DNA of 64,000 bases from Naematelia aurantialba (GCA_021527695.1 JAKFAO010000012.1:186001-250000); one strand, 5' to 3'; positions 22,171 through 34,400 are shown, counted from the stretch's first letter. Numbers and translations: made by a program. The notes: generated by a model not told the origin, from the sequence alone.

Positions 22171-23274
22171 ATGAACGCTACGACGGTATGAACGGAGCAG
22201 TATGAGCGGTAGGAAGGTGTATGAACTGCCACGCCACCCCCCAGCGCGCGGTCATCGCCAACAGCGACCGCGTACAGTCGGACCGACGAGGCAGCGACGC
22301 TGACCCCGCAGACCCACGTAACAGTCACAGCCGTCACGGCTTCCGTCTTGCTGTACACTCGCTCGGCGCATGTCCTGTGGTTCGCGGTTGGGGCGCTGGG
22401 GTCATCCTTGACGGGTAGGTCGGTGGTTCGCCGTTTCGATCGCCGAGTCTCAAGCCGATCTTCTCCTTCCTGGCTCTTCTCCTCCTTCTCCTTTCTCTTC
22501 TCCCTCTCCTTCTCCTTCCCTACTTCTTGCTCACTCTCAACCACTAATGCTTCTCCTTGTCTACACTCATACCAACTTCCTGTCCCATACCATACCACTT
22601 TACGCTCAACCCCCTAATACACGTCTACTGCACCGTGTACCAATACAGTGCCGCCGCTGACACCTCCAGCCAAAGCGATCAAACCCCTCATAGGCGAATC
22701 CCGCCCGCCGCCACCGCCGCCCGCCTCGGCCCGCCCCTCGCCTGTGCGGCCTAAACGGACGTTCGGGATGCCGTCGACACATTCCACCGCACTCGCATTC
22801 TACGCTACCTACCTCGCCCTGTCGACAGAGTTCAAAGCTGCCCTCCCGTTCTTCCTGCTTGATCTCGCTCGTCTCTCTCTCTCTTCCTCCTTCTCTCCCT
22901 CCTCCTCTTTCTCTCCCTCCTCTTCGTCTCCCTCATCTGCCTCATCGTCCTCTCCCTCATCTCCCTCATCTTCGTCTTCGTCACCGTCACCGTCATATGC
23001 TACAGCATCGTCCACGTCTACGCCCACGTCCGCAGTATCATGGACAAGCACGCTCGTCCAACTCGCCATCCAGGCCTTCTGCGCCGCTGGCATCTGGAGC
23101 CGCGTCGAACTAGGCTACCACACGCCCCAGCAGGTCCTCGGCGGCGCCGCGCTCGGTACTGCCCTTGCGCTGGGGTGGAAGGCGGTCTGGGACCGGTCGC
23201 CGGCGCTGGAGCGGACATTGCAGGGTTTGGTCGATCATGTGTGGAGCGTGACGGGCGCTCGTATCTTGGGCTGA
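22171..23274 (+). CDS. CAX4: Dolichyl-diphosphatase-like PAP2 family membrane enzyme (Cax4/DOLPP1)
   Basis: The PAP2 phosphatase signature is clear: KAIKPLIGESRP (motif 1), GMPSTHS (motif 2) and SRVELGYHTPQQVLGG (motif 3, with catalytic His). An upstream exon at about 22311-22409 encodes the hydrophobic segment VLLYTRSAHVLWFAVGALG. Known role of Cax4: removes phosphate from dolichyl diphosphate on the ER lumenal side, recycling the N-glycosylation carrier. The N-terminus is uncertain; 22171 is the ATG that splices in phase, but it gives a shorter N-terminus than yeast Cax4. Between motifs 2 and 3 lies a pyrimidine-rich stretch (about 22869-23036) that is open in frame and would encode a Ser/Pro run; it also has GT...CAG ends in matching phase, so it may be a 168-nt intron. 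Confidence 0.82.
22865..23000. repeat. Pyrimidine-rich (TCTCCCTCCTCC)n tract in CAX4
   Basis: A C/T-rich run of TCTCCCTCCTCC/TCATCT-type units on the plus strand, inside the possible intron or Ser-rich insert of CAX4. Confidence 0.85.
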
Positions 23275-23597
23275 ATGGCGGGTCGGTCCCTGCTAAAGGT
23301 GGATGGCGACGGAATGAAATGCATACACATAGTGCTAGTCACGTCGTAGCGGCGTGACAGTGTTCATAGCATCACGACAGTGATCATAACGTCTCAACAG
23401 GGATCATAACGCCAAATCATAGCGTCATGGGAGTGATCATAGCACCCTGAGATCCTAGACAGTAGACACAGTACACAGTGTCATGAGTCATATACATCTT
23501 ACAATGCTGGTATCGCCTGCCAATCCCATGCTTCTCGTCTCCTTGCGGCCTATGCGCCGCGCCGCATCTTATGCTCCGCCGCAGCGCCCATACTCAC
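23275..23597. repeat. Intergenic convergent region with degenerate GTGATCATA repeats
   Basis: About 320 nt between two convergent stops. From about 23360 to 23450 a roughly 23-27-bp unit built around cagtgatcataacgtc / gggagtgatcatagc recurs four or five times with drift. No gene supported. Confidence 0.65.
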
Positions 23598-25248
23598 TCA
23601 CGCGTCGCCCATGCCTGCGCCCCATGCCCGACCCGCATCTGGCGCCCTACCTCTCCCACGTCCCCTTCCTCGTCCCCGTTCCCCGAAGCCCCTCCCTCCC
23701 CGCCCGTCCCCGCCGTAACCTCCTCGTGGCGGATACCCTCCTCTTCCTTGACCCCCACCATACCCTGTACGGTGCGGTAGGTGCCCAGCGCTATACTCCT
23801 CGCCTCCTGCTTCGCCAAACGTGTCGTAGTTCCTGCCCCGCTCTTCTGCACGGCTGACCCTCGTGCTCTCGCCACTGAGATTATCGAAGAAACTCGATTT
23901 GTTGTACCCTATGGGTTTCTTTGCTCCCGCTCCGTCCACGCCGCTCGCCCCGCCCTGCGCCGACGAACGTCCATTCTGGTTCGGGGCCTGAATGGCGATC
24001 GGATGCGGCTGCTCTTCGTCTGGCGTCCCAACGTCAACCTCGCTCACCTCAGACCCGTCTTTGCCCTTCCCGTTGCCATTCCAGTTCTCTTGACGGTCGC
24101 GGAATTTTTCAAATTTCTGATTCGACTTTCCAAAGTCGAATTCGGCGTCTGGAACTTGGGGTGCCCGGGGTTGAGGTTGGCGTCGCTGTCGACCCCCGTC
24201 GACGGCAAGATCTGACATGGACTGCTGGACGCGGTCCATTGCTGTCGCTGCCGACGCAGTATCAGGTCTGGACGGGAGACCGTGCCGCCTCGCACCAGAA
24301 GGACCGGAAGAAGACGCTTGTGCTGCCGGCGGAGGAGCCGGTGGAGGTGGCTGTGGTGCCGGTGGCGGCTCGTACGCCTGAGGCGGCTGTGAGGGCTGCT
24401 GTGGCTGTGGGACCTGAAGTGGCTGTGGAGCGGCCCTAGGAGCACTCTCGCTCTACAGCTTGTTAGCATGTGCCTTTTTGGCTGAAAGGAAAGATCGCGA
24501 GTAAGAAAGATCAGAAGGAAGGCAACGGAGGTGTCCACATGGGTTTTGCGCTCTCGGACACAGCCCGTAGGCAATTACATCCGAAAAATGCTTCATCATA
24601 AAAGTCCTCGAGGAGGCGTCAACAATTTGGAAGAAGACTCACGACAGAAGCGAGGATGGGATCCACTGGAGCTTCCTCTCCGCCTGGGGGGACATAATTC
24701 TCCACGAGAGCCAGTGCGTCGATCGATTCAGTGCTGGTTGTCGTCAGTGTACCGTTCGTGGAAGCAGGTACGCCGATGGATGTTCGGGACAGATAAAGCA
24801 AAGAAAGACGAGGGCCCTTCGGGGCCCAAGGTTGAGGAAAGACAAGGGAACGCGGACACTTACTGGAACCTCACCCATCCCAGCGTCGTGTTGGACCCCG
24901 GCATCTTCCGTGCAGTAGGCCTGTTTTCTGTTCCATGGCTGTACACTACTCGATTTCAGCTTCGCAGCTCAAAAGAAACAGTTGACGGACCTTGGGCGAG
25001 ACAGATCGTTTGGTCTTCCTGGCTGATGTGGTCGAAAATGCCCGTATACCGGACCCCTAGCTTGGAGATGACCTGAAAGGGCTTGCTAGAGAACAAGTCA
25101 GCCTCAAGCATGTGCAATGAGATTGTAATGGGCCCCTCGGATATGTAGGGCCATGAGAGGGGATACTTGGAAGGAAGAGTTCCATGTTCGGAACAAGTCA
25201 AGGAAGGAAGAAACTCGAGACTCACCCCTTGAACTGGCTGTAGTCCAT
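23598..25248 (-). CDS. SCD6: Scd6/LSM14 family mRNP protein
   Basis: Minus-strand gene with the start at 25248 (MDYSQFKG) and about five exons. The N-terminal LSm14 domain reads FQVISKLGVRYTGIFDHI, ICLAQVYSHGTENRPTARK, LGWVRFHTESIDALALVE when the small exons are joined in phase. A Pro/Gln-rich linker follows, then the FDF motif (PDAEFDFGKSNQKFEKF), the FFD box (YNKSSFFDNLSGES), the TFG box (RGRNYDTFGEAG) and a C-terminal RGG region rich in GRGG/RGRGRG. This order is exactly that of Scd6/LSM14. Known role: P-body/stress-granule protein that represses translation through eIF4G and decapping factors. Stop at 23598-23600. Confidence 0.93.
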
Positions 25249-25665
25249 GTTGAACTGCTCGCGACGTTCGCTGGATCTGTCGTGACAAGGGACCCACAAG
25301 CAGAGGATTAGTAATGCTCCACTGCGTGTCGACTATAGCCTCAGACTCGATGTTCAGAGTAGCTGCGACGTAGTTGTGGGTAGTGAAAGGTTGTCAAGAG
25401 AGAGTGTAGCCAGGTGTCTCGAAAGGTCCGTGATGTAGGAGAAAGTCACAAAATTCAGCTTGGGATAATCCAAAAGCAGCATCTAGCAACGCGCATGATT
25501 TCTCTGTTGTCTACTTTCCGTCGTCTTGACTGCACCTGGTTCTCTCTGCGATCTTTGGAGATGCGATCACAGACAACAGCTAATACAGTGTCGAGCTAGA
25601 CCGACATGCCTGTGCGTCGGCATCCGAGCGCTAAGCCGTGGAGTGAGGGACACAGCGGCCACGGC
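25249..25665. promoter_or_regulatory. Divergent promoter SCD6 / TB2-DP1 gene
   Basis: 417 nt between opposite-strand starts. No TATA or repeat stands out. Confidence 0.5.
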
Positions 25666-27306
25666 ATGTCGAATCCTCTCGTCCCGGTCCTCTTGGTAAC
25701 TGGCGCGTGGTATTACCTGCATTGCCAAGGCGTAGCACTACGCATGATATGGTCAGCCGCCGTCCATGTGTCTTGCCCACCAGCTGATACGATATCTTCA
25801 GGATTACACTGAATCTCCTGGACACGTACCGGGCTCTGCGGACTCTGAGGGGAAATGGTCGGCGAATCGGGATCCGCACCAGGCGCCTTGTGATGCGAGA
25901 GAGCCTCGTTGCTTGGATAGTCCTGGTCAGCTCCTTCTTGCCATTAGACCAAGAGGTAGCTGATAAGGTTCAGGTGGCGGCGTTTTCGGTGGGACATGTC
26001 GTGGAATCGGTGATCGGGTGGTTGCCTCTTTATGGCACGGTGAAAGCCATTGCATCAATCGCTTTCTTCAGCACACGTGTTGCTGTACGTTTCAGTTGTC
26101 CTCTCCTCGTCTCTACCCTGGAAGCGACGGCATGCCTCAACAATGGAAGATGCTGACATCCGGTTTGTCGAACAGTCGTCGAGAGGGATATACGATTCGT
26201 TCCTTGTCCCCCTGCTCAAGCGATACCAAACCCCCATCGACCTGACGCTCCTCCTCCTTCACTCCTTCTCCACTCTCATAATACATTATCTCTTCCAAAC
26301 GCCATTCAGCCTGGTCCAGGGGTCTCTTCGAGCAACTATGCTTGTTGCTCGATTCCTTGTCCTCTTACCAGTAAGGCAAGCAGCACGAGCCTGGGGTGCC
26401 ACACGAGCGAAACAGCCTGTCGAGGTGGTAGTGATTGACGAGCCGGATGTGGATGAGGACGCTCAGGATGAGGTGCTGGTCCTGCCCAGAGGGATGGAAC
26501 GCTCGAGCATCAGGTCGGCGGACGCGACGACCAAGGCGGTACCGTCTTCGGCTATTCTTAAGCGGGCGGATGGGACGATACATCGCCCTGTCACACCTCC
26601 CATAGTTGCGACCTCAAGTAACACGCTCATCCCGGCATTTCCTACCCCTTTGCGTCGATCTCCGCGGCGGCAGCGAGTCACGGATAGCTCATCGTTGCTG
26701 GCGTTGCGAGAACAGTCTGTCATGTCTGTACCGGCCTTACCCAGCGCAGCATCTGGCGCTGTAGCTGGCCCATCTAGACCGCCTGGCCAGGCCAACGCCT
26801 CCCGACTACCCTCTCGTACAGCCCCTTCGGTCCGTCCGCCGAACATTCCCCGTTCGGTGTCAGTGACGTCCTCGAACGCGAAGACCGGCAAATCAGCGCT
26901 ACCGAGTCGCCAGGACGACCCGACGACAAAGCTTGTAGCTGGAAAGGTCCCGCATTCCAGATCCACGATGACTTTAGGGGGTTCCATCGCTCGGCACAGC
27001 GCGAAACAACCTGCATCCACAAAGGGGGCGATCTCTAGATCAGCCACGACAATGTCGATATACCCGTCGCTGCCACGTCCTCTCGTGCAACGGCCTTCAG
27101 ACAGGCCGGATAGGTTGAGACTGCTTCCCGCTGCGGATCGCACTGCACAGACCCGGCCCGCCAAGGACAAGTTGCAGCGCGGGCGTCAGATGCAACAAGA
27201 AAATGTACGGGTGGGCCAGAAGCGGAAAGCAGCGGGCGATGTCGCGGAAGGAGGCGTCGAGCGGAAGAAGGGTCGGATCGATATTTTGACCAGCAGGGAT
27301 CCATAG
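25666..27306 (+). CDS. TB2/DP1/HVA22 (REEP-like) membrane protein with long basic tail
   Basis: The start at 25666 (MSNPLVPVLL) is tentative. Exons joined in phase over introns at 25754-25801, about 25931-25975 and about 26083-26174 give the TB2/DP1 core: TLNLLDTYRALRTLRGN, RESLVAWIVLVAAFSVGHVVESVIGWLPLYGTVKAIASI-type hydrophobic hairpin, then GIYDSFLVPLLKRYQTPIDL. Known family members (Yop1, REEP) shape tubular ER with reticulons. After residue about 170 a long tail, Ser/Pro/Arg-rich and disordered, runs to the stop at 27304-27306; it includes RSPRRQRV, KRKAAG and RKKGRID basic clusters. Typical Yop1 is about 180 residues, so this protein is about twice that size and probably a distinct paralogue rather than Yop1 itself. 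Confidence 0.75.
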
Positions 27307-27794
27307 GTCTTCCTTGCATAGTAGCTCACATATATCACATTTATCGCATGTATCGCATGTATCCTTAATTGTCTTGTGCATGTACTCCTGACACTGCCTG
27401 TCAGCTACGAATGCGTGTATGCACACATGCACCACTGCCTGATGAGCAGAAAGACGAGTCCAAGTAAGCGCTGTGGCCGGAAATAGGCCGGATATGTTCG
27501 CGTGATTGAGGCCAAAAGCTGTGCTGCTAGCCGGGGTCTGCTGATGTCGTTGGTCCTGGCTTTGCAGGAGAATTGACTAGCAGCGTGGAGCACGAGGTCG
27601 ACGATGGTGAGGCGATGCACTAGCAGTCGGCGTCGGCATCGGCATCGGCATCACTACATAAGCAGTGGGCAGCTGACAGCGTTTCTTGTCTGCCATTCAT
27701 TTGGTCTCGTCAACTGTTCTGACCGTCTTCTCTGATACTCACGGTCCGTCGACATCGACATCGACATCGAACAGCAATCACCAGCTTAACAAGG
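27307..27794. other. Intergenic before the secreted protein gene
   Basis: About 490 nt. It contains an interrupted tatcgcatgt repeat near 27330-27365 and a cggcatcggcat hexamer run at about 27628-27652. The stretch ctacataag at 27654-27662 could serve as a weak TATA-like element for the downstream gene. Confidence 0.45.
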
Positions 27795-28495
27795 ATGATC
27801 TTCAACGCTCTGAGTATCTCGGTACTCGGTCTCTCCCTTTTCGCGAGGTCGACCACCGCCGCCCCAGCGGCAGCCCCAGCGGCAGCCCCAGCGGCAGTCG
27901 CGCTCGCGGCGCACGAACCGCGAGGTGACCACGGCCAGCTTGAATCACGAGGTAACCACGGCCACCACGGGTCAGGCTCGTGTGCGCCCGTGACGTTCAA
28001 CTCGACGTGGCCGAGCGAGTTTGTAGGCAGCGAATCGTATATCCTCTCATGGAGCGGTGGATGTTCTGGGCGGTACAGCCTTGCCTGGGTCGAGGAGTAC
28101 AATATCGGTATAGACTACCTCGTGAGTCGGTCTCCAGCTACAGCGCTCCCAGTCTGGGCACTAGCCGAATATACCGGTGCGGCTACTATGCGGTGGGACG
28201 GGTTTAGTAGTTGAGGAGCCAGAGCGGAGGCGGAGGCTACCAGCAGGAGTCAAAAGCAGAATTACGAGGAGCCGGAGCAGGTGACGAGCCAGAGCTGCAA
28301 CGCGGTGGCTGATACGTGCAGCTCAACTTTGTGTTCCAGAATGAGACGTACAGCTCCTACGAGTGAGTCTTAGGCCCAGTCCCACTTGGCACCCTTAGAC
28401 TTCCCATCCCACCTGCACGTTGCTGAACCACGTTGACATCGTCTAGCTTCTACTTTGCGCCAGCCAAGTGCTGGCCGTCCAGCTCGACCTTGTGA
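27795..28495 (+). CDS. Small secreted protein, function unknown
   Basis: The start at 27795 gives a signal peptide (MIFNALSISVLGLSLFARST) and a following Ala/Pro repeat (APAAAPAAAPAA). A domain with SCAPVTFNSTWPSEFVGSES and ILSWSGGCSGRYSLAWVEEY follows, with an N-glycosylation sequon. Downstream exons add LNFVFQNETYSSYD and FYFAPAKCWPSSSTL, the last ending at a TGA at 28493-28495. The pattern (ILSWSGG..G.Y.L..VE..NIGIDYL, then QLNFVFQN) resembles secreted cell-surface domains of the Kre9/Knh1-like sort, but I cannot confirm it. Internal splice sites between about 28123 and 28320 are uncertain; the exon at 28160-28197 is a guess. No GPI signal is seen. Confidence 0.6.
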
Positions 28496-28612
28496 GTCCA
28501 CTGGCCCTCAAGTATATCCAATCTCCCCGTAATAGCACACCCGCCGATCACCGACCTCTCAAGGACGGATAGATACAAAGATGCATCAGCGGTAGCAGCG
28601 GCAGCGGCAGCG

Positions 28613-31182
28613 TCATCCTGCGTGTTCCAAGAAACTAATGAGCTCTCCTATGATCAGCCGCTGCGAGTTTGTCTCCTCGACCTCGCCATTCTCATCTGCT
28701 TCAGGCTCGTCGCCGATATTATTTTTAAACTCTGCAAGGCCCTATCAGCCCCGTCGCCGAGCGGTCTCGACGCGTCGTCGGCGCTGCACTCACCCGTAAG
28801 CACGTCCACGACGTTTTTGAACGACTGGTCTTTCCGCAAGAGCAGCACGCGCGCGTGCAACATTGCCTAACACAAGTGAGCTCCCTGAACTCCTCGGCCT
28901 GCTCTGCTTCACAGTGGGTTAAGAATGCGCCAATGACTTACCCCGTCATCCTCCTGGCACATCCAGGCCAGGACGTAGTCGGCATTCTGGAGCGCTGAGA
29001 GCCCGGCATCCATTCTGCGTAAATACCACTCTGCCTCTTCCTCGTCTCCGATCTCCTCCCGATTCGCCTCCATGACCCGCCGTTCCATGTGGATTTCCCT
29101 GTTGACTGAGCGAAGGCGATTCTCGGCCGCCTCACGCATCTCGAGCAGCCGCTCGATTTTCTCGTAATTCCCCTCGACGAATTTCGCAATCAACCGGATG
29201 CGCGCTGGCGTGTCGGATGCGAGGTTGGTGAAGAGCGAAACAAGAATCCCGAGGAGATGTTCATCGTCTTCCACGGCAGACGTTGCCCCGAGTTTACGCT
29301 TCTGCGAATCACCCTGCCCAGAGCAGTCAGTGATGCCGTAATGGACAGGACCGACTAGATAATGACCCGAGACATACCTTGCCCATAAAGGCTGAAAAGA
29401 ACGTCTTGAGCCCTAGCATCTCCACAAACGTCTCGCACGCCTTGGTTCCGTCCTCTGTCTGCATGGCGTAGTCGAGCACTTTGATAGCACGAGTCCGAGC
29501 GAGCAGCTTCTCCCTACATCCACGTCAGCGGAGACGTCATGGCAACGCAGATATGCATGCACTCACTTCATCATGATGATCATGAGTTCCACACCCTCGG
29601 CTTCGACGAACGCCGTCTTCATCTCAGGCTCTGCCAGGGCAGTACACAGGATATCAAACACGTTCTCCATAAACTCGATCTCCTCTGAATCACCTGGATC
29701 CTTCTTCCGATATTGCTACTCAACGTAAGCGACACAATTTGAAATGACCGTCGAAGACTTGCCGAAAGAACCCTCAAGAGCGTGTCCATGCCGTCCAGCT
29801 CTGCGAGCTTCAACACGTTATCCCGTCCTTGCTGTACCAAGATAGCCAGGATCTCGCTGGCATATTGCTTGTTGGCATCGTACTCCTTGACAGCTATCCG
29901 CTTGACCAGCCAGGGCAGCAGGGACGTATCGCTGACGATCTGGTCGGCCAGAGGGGGCATGAACGACAGAAGGTTTTCAAAGACCCCGAGGATGTGGAAG
30001 ACGCCTTGCGAGTCAGAGTCCTCGGCTTCGTTCAGTCGAGACAGGTTGGCGACGAGCAGGTCGAGGATCGAGTTGTTGAGCTACCCAATCAACGCAAAGT
30101 CTACGATCCAAAGGGAGAAATGCTCACGAGGTCATCGATGAATTCAGCCATTACCATGCGAGTCTTGGTGACGATGCCGCCTCCAGTGCTGCCCTCGGCC
30201 TCTTCAGCTTCCAGGTCATCAACCTCGGCGCCAACATCCTCATCCGTCAACTCCTGGATCACCTCGATCACGTCGATGGCGATATCTGTATTCTCGTGGC
30301 TTAACAGGTTGCATAGGAGCGAGACGACACCCGACTTGACTAGTTCGGGATAGTAGGCGGGTGGGTTCTGGGTGAGTGGAAGAAACTGCTTCACAGCCGA
30401 GTCGAGGTCGGATTCGGATTCTATAAATCTAAGAGTCGTTAGCGCTGCCATTGTCCAGGCCATCGCCATCAACACGGGGAAGGCGCTGCCATTGGCCTGG
30501 CCATCACCACCGCAACGGGGAAGAGCAGGACAAGCTCACTTTGAAGGGTCGTCGGGAAACTTGCCACGCTGCTCAGCGTTCTTGGCGACGATCCGCTCGA
30601 ATTTGCCTAATTGTCGGCGAAGCGCTGGAAGGGTCAAAGCCGTGGCCTCGCCATCTTCGTCTCCCGCTTTGTCAAAGATGTCGAGAATTTGCTACATTCA
30701 CATGAGCCAGTCACTTGGCTACCTCGCCTACACGGGCAAGAGGGGATACTCACCTGTTGCTCGCTGTTCAGACCTCCCCCGAAGAACCTTCCATCGTCAT
30801 CGCCCTCTCCCATGTCCATATCGTCATCTGCCTCCCCTGCGAGGAAAGAAAACGATCAGTTCAATCTTTTCAGGAAGCTGAGTCGGTAGGCCAGACACAC
30901 CTCGAGAATGGTCACCTATGTCATCCTCGTCTTCAGACACCGTCGCTGCGCGAGTCTTACCCTTGCCGTTGGCGGGTACAGATGGCGGCGGCATGGCAAC
31001 CTGTTCCTCGTCCGGCTTGTACTTTTTCAACATTTCTAGGAGGCCATATCAGCATGCTGGTCGGCTCGTGAGACCGCAAGTTCAGAGAGTCACTTACCTG
31101 GTGAAGGCTTGTCGGTAAACTTGCGCTTCTGCCCTGCCGAAGCCGGCAAGGCAGGAAGCTTGAACATCTTGTCGACGTCCAT
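28613..31182 (-). CDS. Beta-catenin-like protein 1 (CTNNBL1), spliceosome-associated ARM protein
   Basis: Minus-strand gene with about nine exons, from MDVDKMFKLPALPAS at 31182 to the stop at 28613-28615. An acidic, lysine-rich N-terminus with KRKF and KPSPEMLKKYK is followed by ARM-like helices. Landmarks: LTLPALRRQLGKFERIVAKN, FLPLTQNPPAYYPELVKSG, LLSHENTDIAIDVIEVIQEL, DTSLLPWLVKRIAVKEYDAN, YASEILAILVQQ, VEMLGLKTFFSAFMGK, DDEHLLGILVSLFTNLASDT and ADYVLAWMCQEDD. The end, SQRLIIGELISFLEHAG, follows an acidic linker. Known role: binds Cdc5L and the Prp19 complex and, in vertebrates, AID. Well conserved over the full length, so the identification is firm. Confidence 0.93.
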
Positions 31183-31455
31183 TGCCAATGCACTCTCAGA
31201 GCTGCTTCTCAGCTCGCTGACTGATAGCTGCAGAGCTGTACAGCCTTTCTTTGAGCTATCTTACCAAGCTGCTCGAGACACTTGGAACACAGAATGCAGC
31301 AATAACAAAGACGTGTCGGAAGTGATTTGGACTTTTTCAGTCCACCAAACCTTGTCCGCCTCGTCATAGTCTTACTCTCTGGTCCTCTTGACATTTGCCC
31401 AGTGCTCTCTTGCTAACCCTTGCTCTCTTTCCCACACCAATGCCATAGCCTCGAC
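31183..31455. promoter_or_regulatory. Divergent promoter CTNNBL1 / DSL1
   Basis: 273 nt between opposite-strand starts; must contain both promoters. No strong motif visible. Confidence 0.5.
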
Positions 31456-34400
31456 ATGTTCCCGGTCCCCGCTCATCTTCCTCGTTCGGGCGGCGAAGCA
31501 CTAGCCTCCAACCCGGACGACGTCCCATCGCCGCCAGACCCTGTGCTTGACCTGTTCTCTCCTCTACTGTCTTTGTCGTCTACGAAAGAGTCCCAACCTA
31601 CCGGACTCTCCGTCCAGCAGGCATCTAGCATCCGCAGGGAACTGCAGAAGGCGGTGGACGACAACAAGGTATGTGCAATCTAAGCTGGTGCGGGTGATCT
31701 GTCTCCTGACGTTGGCAGGCTCGGACCCATGAGCTGCTCATCTCCAACTTTCCCTCGATCTCCTCGCATATCCGACTGGGCACAGAGTCACAGAGAGACT
31801 TTGCACGGATCAGAGAAGAGGTCGATACCCTTGACTCCCAGGTGGACCCCTTGAATACTCAAGTGAGTTTTCTCTCTTGTAACCTTCATGTACAAGTCGC
31901 CTGATGAGAATCAGACGTCCTTCATTCCTCCTGTTCTGTCGCAGCTCAAACGTCACTTTGATGCCGTCGAGAGGCAGAGTCGCGCAAAAGTTCATTTGGG
32001 CGCGCTGCGAGGGCTGCGTGGGCGAGCCGAGATTCTCAGCAAGCTCGAGTCGGCGATCCATGACGGACGAGGTGCGGACCCTTGGGTGATTGAGGAGCTC
32101 GAGGGGCTCGAAACTGGCTTTGAGACGCTGAACGGCTACGAGATTCTTCAGGGGACCAAGGCCTTACATGCCTCCCAGGTCAGTTACGTCCTGATTGTGC
32201 TGTGCATCCGCTGATGCGCACAGGCGCGAACGAGACTCTTAAAGTCTATGCTGGCTGAGCAAGTCGCAGATGGCTTTGCGAAGATCGTGGCTTTCTCGGC
32301 CCCCAGTAATGGCTCATCAACCACTACCCTCACTGTTTCCCCCTCTGTCAGCCTTCCGCGACCCCGTTGTGAGTGGTCCGAATTGCGGCAGCGCTTGCTA
32401 GTACTGACGAGCTCTGTCCAGCTAGCGCCACATCATCTACGATCGCGTCTGCCAGCTCTTCTACGGCAACATACCCCTTGCCGGAGATCTACCAAGCACT
32501 ACATCGCTTGGACAAATTATCGTCTACTCTCTCTACACTTCGCCAGCGGCTGTTGCGCGACATCATCCAGCCCCTTCTGACGACAGAGGAACCTTGCCGC
32601 CTCGTCGTCAAATCTGCACCGCAAGGGCAAGTAGCATCCACTTTACATACAGAACGCGCCGAAGCACCTCCCGAACCTACTACTATCATACACGACGTTA
32701 CACTGGCGCTGCAATTCGTGGACTCGACCGTCTTCCCCGCCACGCCCTCTCCTCTGCTCGAACGAGAGAAGTTCTTGCTCAACGTTCGCACGTCCGTGTT
32801 ACATGCCCTCCTCGATCATCTTATCCTACCATCAATACCCTCAAACTATACAGGAGTCGCACCTTGGCTGAGTACAGTTGAGCGCGCAGTCCAATGCGAG
32901 AAGGATATCGGTGTTATTGCGGATAGCCGAGTAATTCAGCCATTCTTCACGTCGAAGGCCGGCGCAGCATGGGCAGATCAACGCAGGCAGGCCATTGATG
33001 ATGAAGTGCGGCAACTCATCATCGGTGGTTGGGGAGGCTGGGACGTTGTGGAGCTGGAGCACGAGAGGGAGGTAACTTCAGTCGTGGAAATCGAGGTTGA
33101 CGAGGATCTGGGCGTGAACACCCACAACGGCAATCAGTTAACGCAGAAACCTGCTGTTCCTGCCGAGTCCACATCTGAGTCGTTCGGATGGGGGTTCGAG
33201 GACGACAAGAGGGATCTGCCGTCATCTACGAAGAAAGACGAAACTATGGAGGTTGACACGGAGTTCGGCTGGGACTTTAACGACACGGCAAGTACCGAAG
33301 CTGGACCATCACGACGGAGAACACCTAGCCCTTCACTTGTGGAAAAGAACGGTGCTTCAACTGGAGACGATGGCTGGGACTTTGAAGTGCCGATAAAGCC
33401 GGCAGAGGATCCCGCTCCCCCACCCAAGCTGAAACCAGCGCGAGAAGCGAAGAGATTAGGAAAAAAAGTTGCAAAAGTCAAGGCTGCCGTCGATGATGAT
33501 CCCTGGGGTTCCGGGACAGAAAGTGTCGCGAGCTCGTCAAAGCCACCCAACGGGCACGATGTGGATGCAGGCATTGCAACGCCTACGCAAGATTCACAAG
33601 ACGATCGGTGGGGGTGGGATGATGGTCCGGGGGCGAGTCAAGCCCCTTTGCAAGCATCGGCGAGATCAGAGCCAGCGCCAGCGCTCGTTGTCAAGTCGAA
33701 GAAGAGGGTTTTGAAGGAGGAGAAGCGGTGGATCAGGGAGACCATTCTCGTGTCGAAGACGTGTGCGAGGCTGCTTGATATCGCAGAGGCAGCTTTGAAG
33801 GAAGCGTCGGAACTGGCAGATGCCAAGTACGCACCCTGGCTACCTATGTCGTGCCGGACGGACCGCTGACCTTTCCAGCTTGACATCGCCCTCGTTCGAG
33901 AACATCGATGGGGTCTTGTACAGTGCCACCACCGACATCTTTGATCTATACCGATCCCTCATCCCGGCGGTTTTTGCAAATCAGCTTCGAGATGTCCCAA
34001 CCATAGCCATGCAGGCATACAACGACTCCCTGCACCTCCAATCAGCGGTGTCGGCGCTCGCCACGCGTTATCCCGCGTGGCAGCAGGCGGAAGACGTAGC
34101 CGAGCGGCTGATGGCTGCTGGTTCACATATTTTCGAGAGTCAGCTTGTCGGCCAGCGTGATGGATTGCTAGAGACATTGGACGAGGCTGCCGGATTTGTC
34201 GAGACGAGCGATGAGCGCAAGTATCGCATATGCGAAAGGAGCGTGGAGCAGGTCGTGCATAATCTCGAAAGTCTCGCCAGGGTTCTCAAGGTGTGTCTTG
34301 ATTCGGATCCAACTTGAGACTCTCCTCTGTCTCGTCGACTTTGTTGACGCCGTACAGGCTGTTCTCCCCGCGACGACATACCTCGACGTGCTGGGATACC

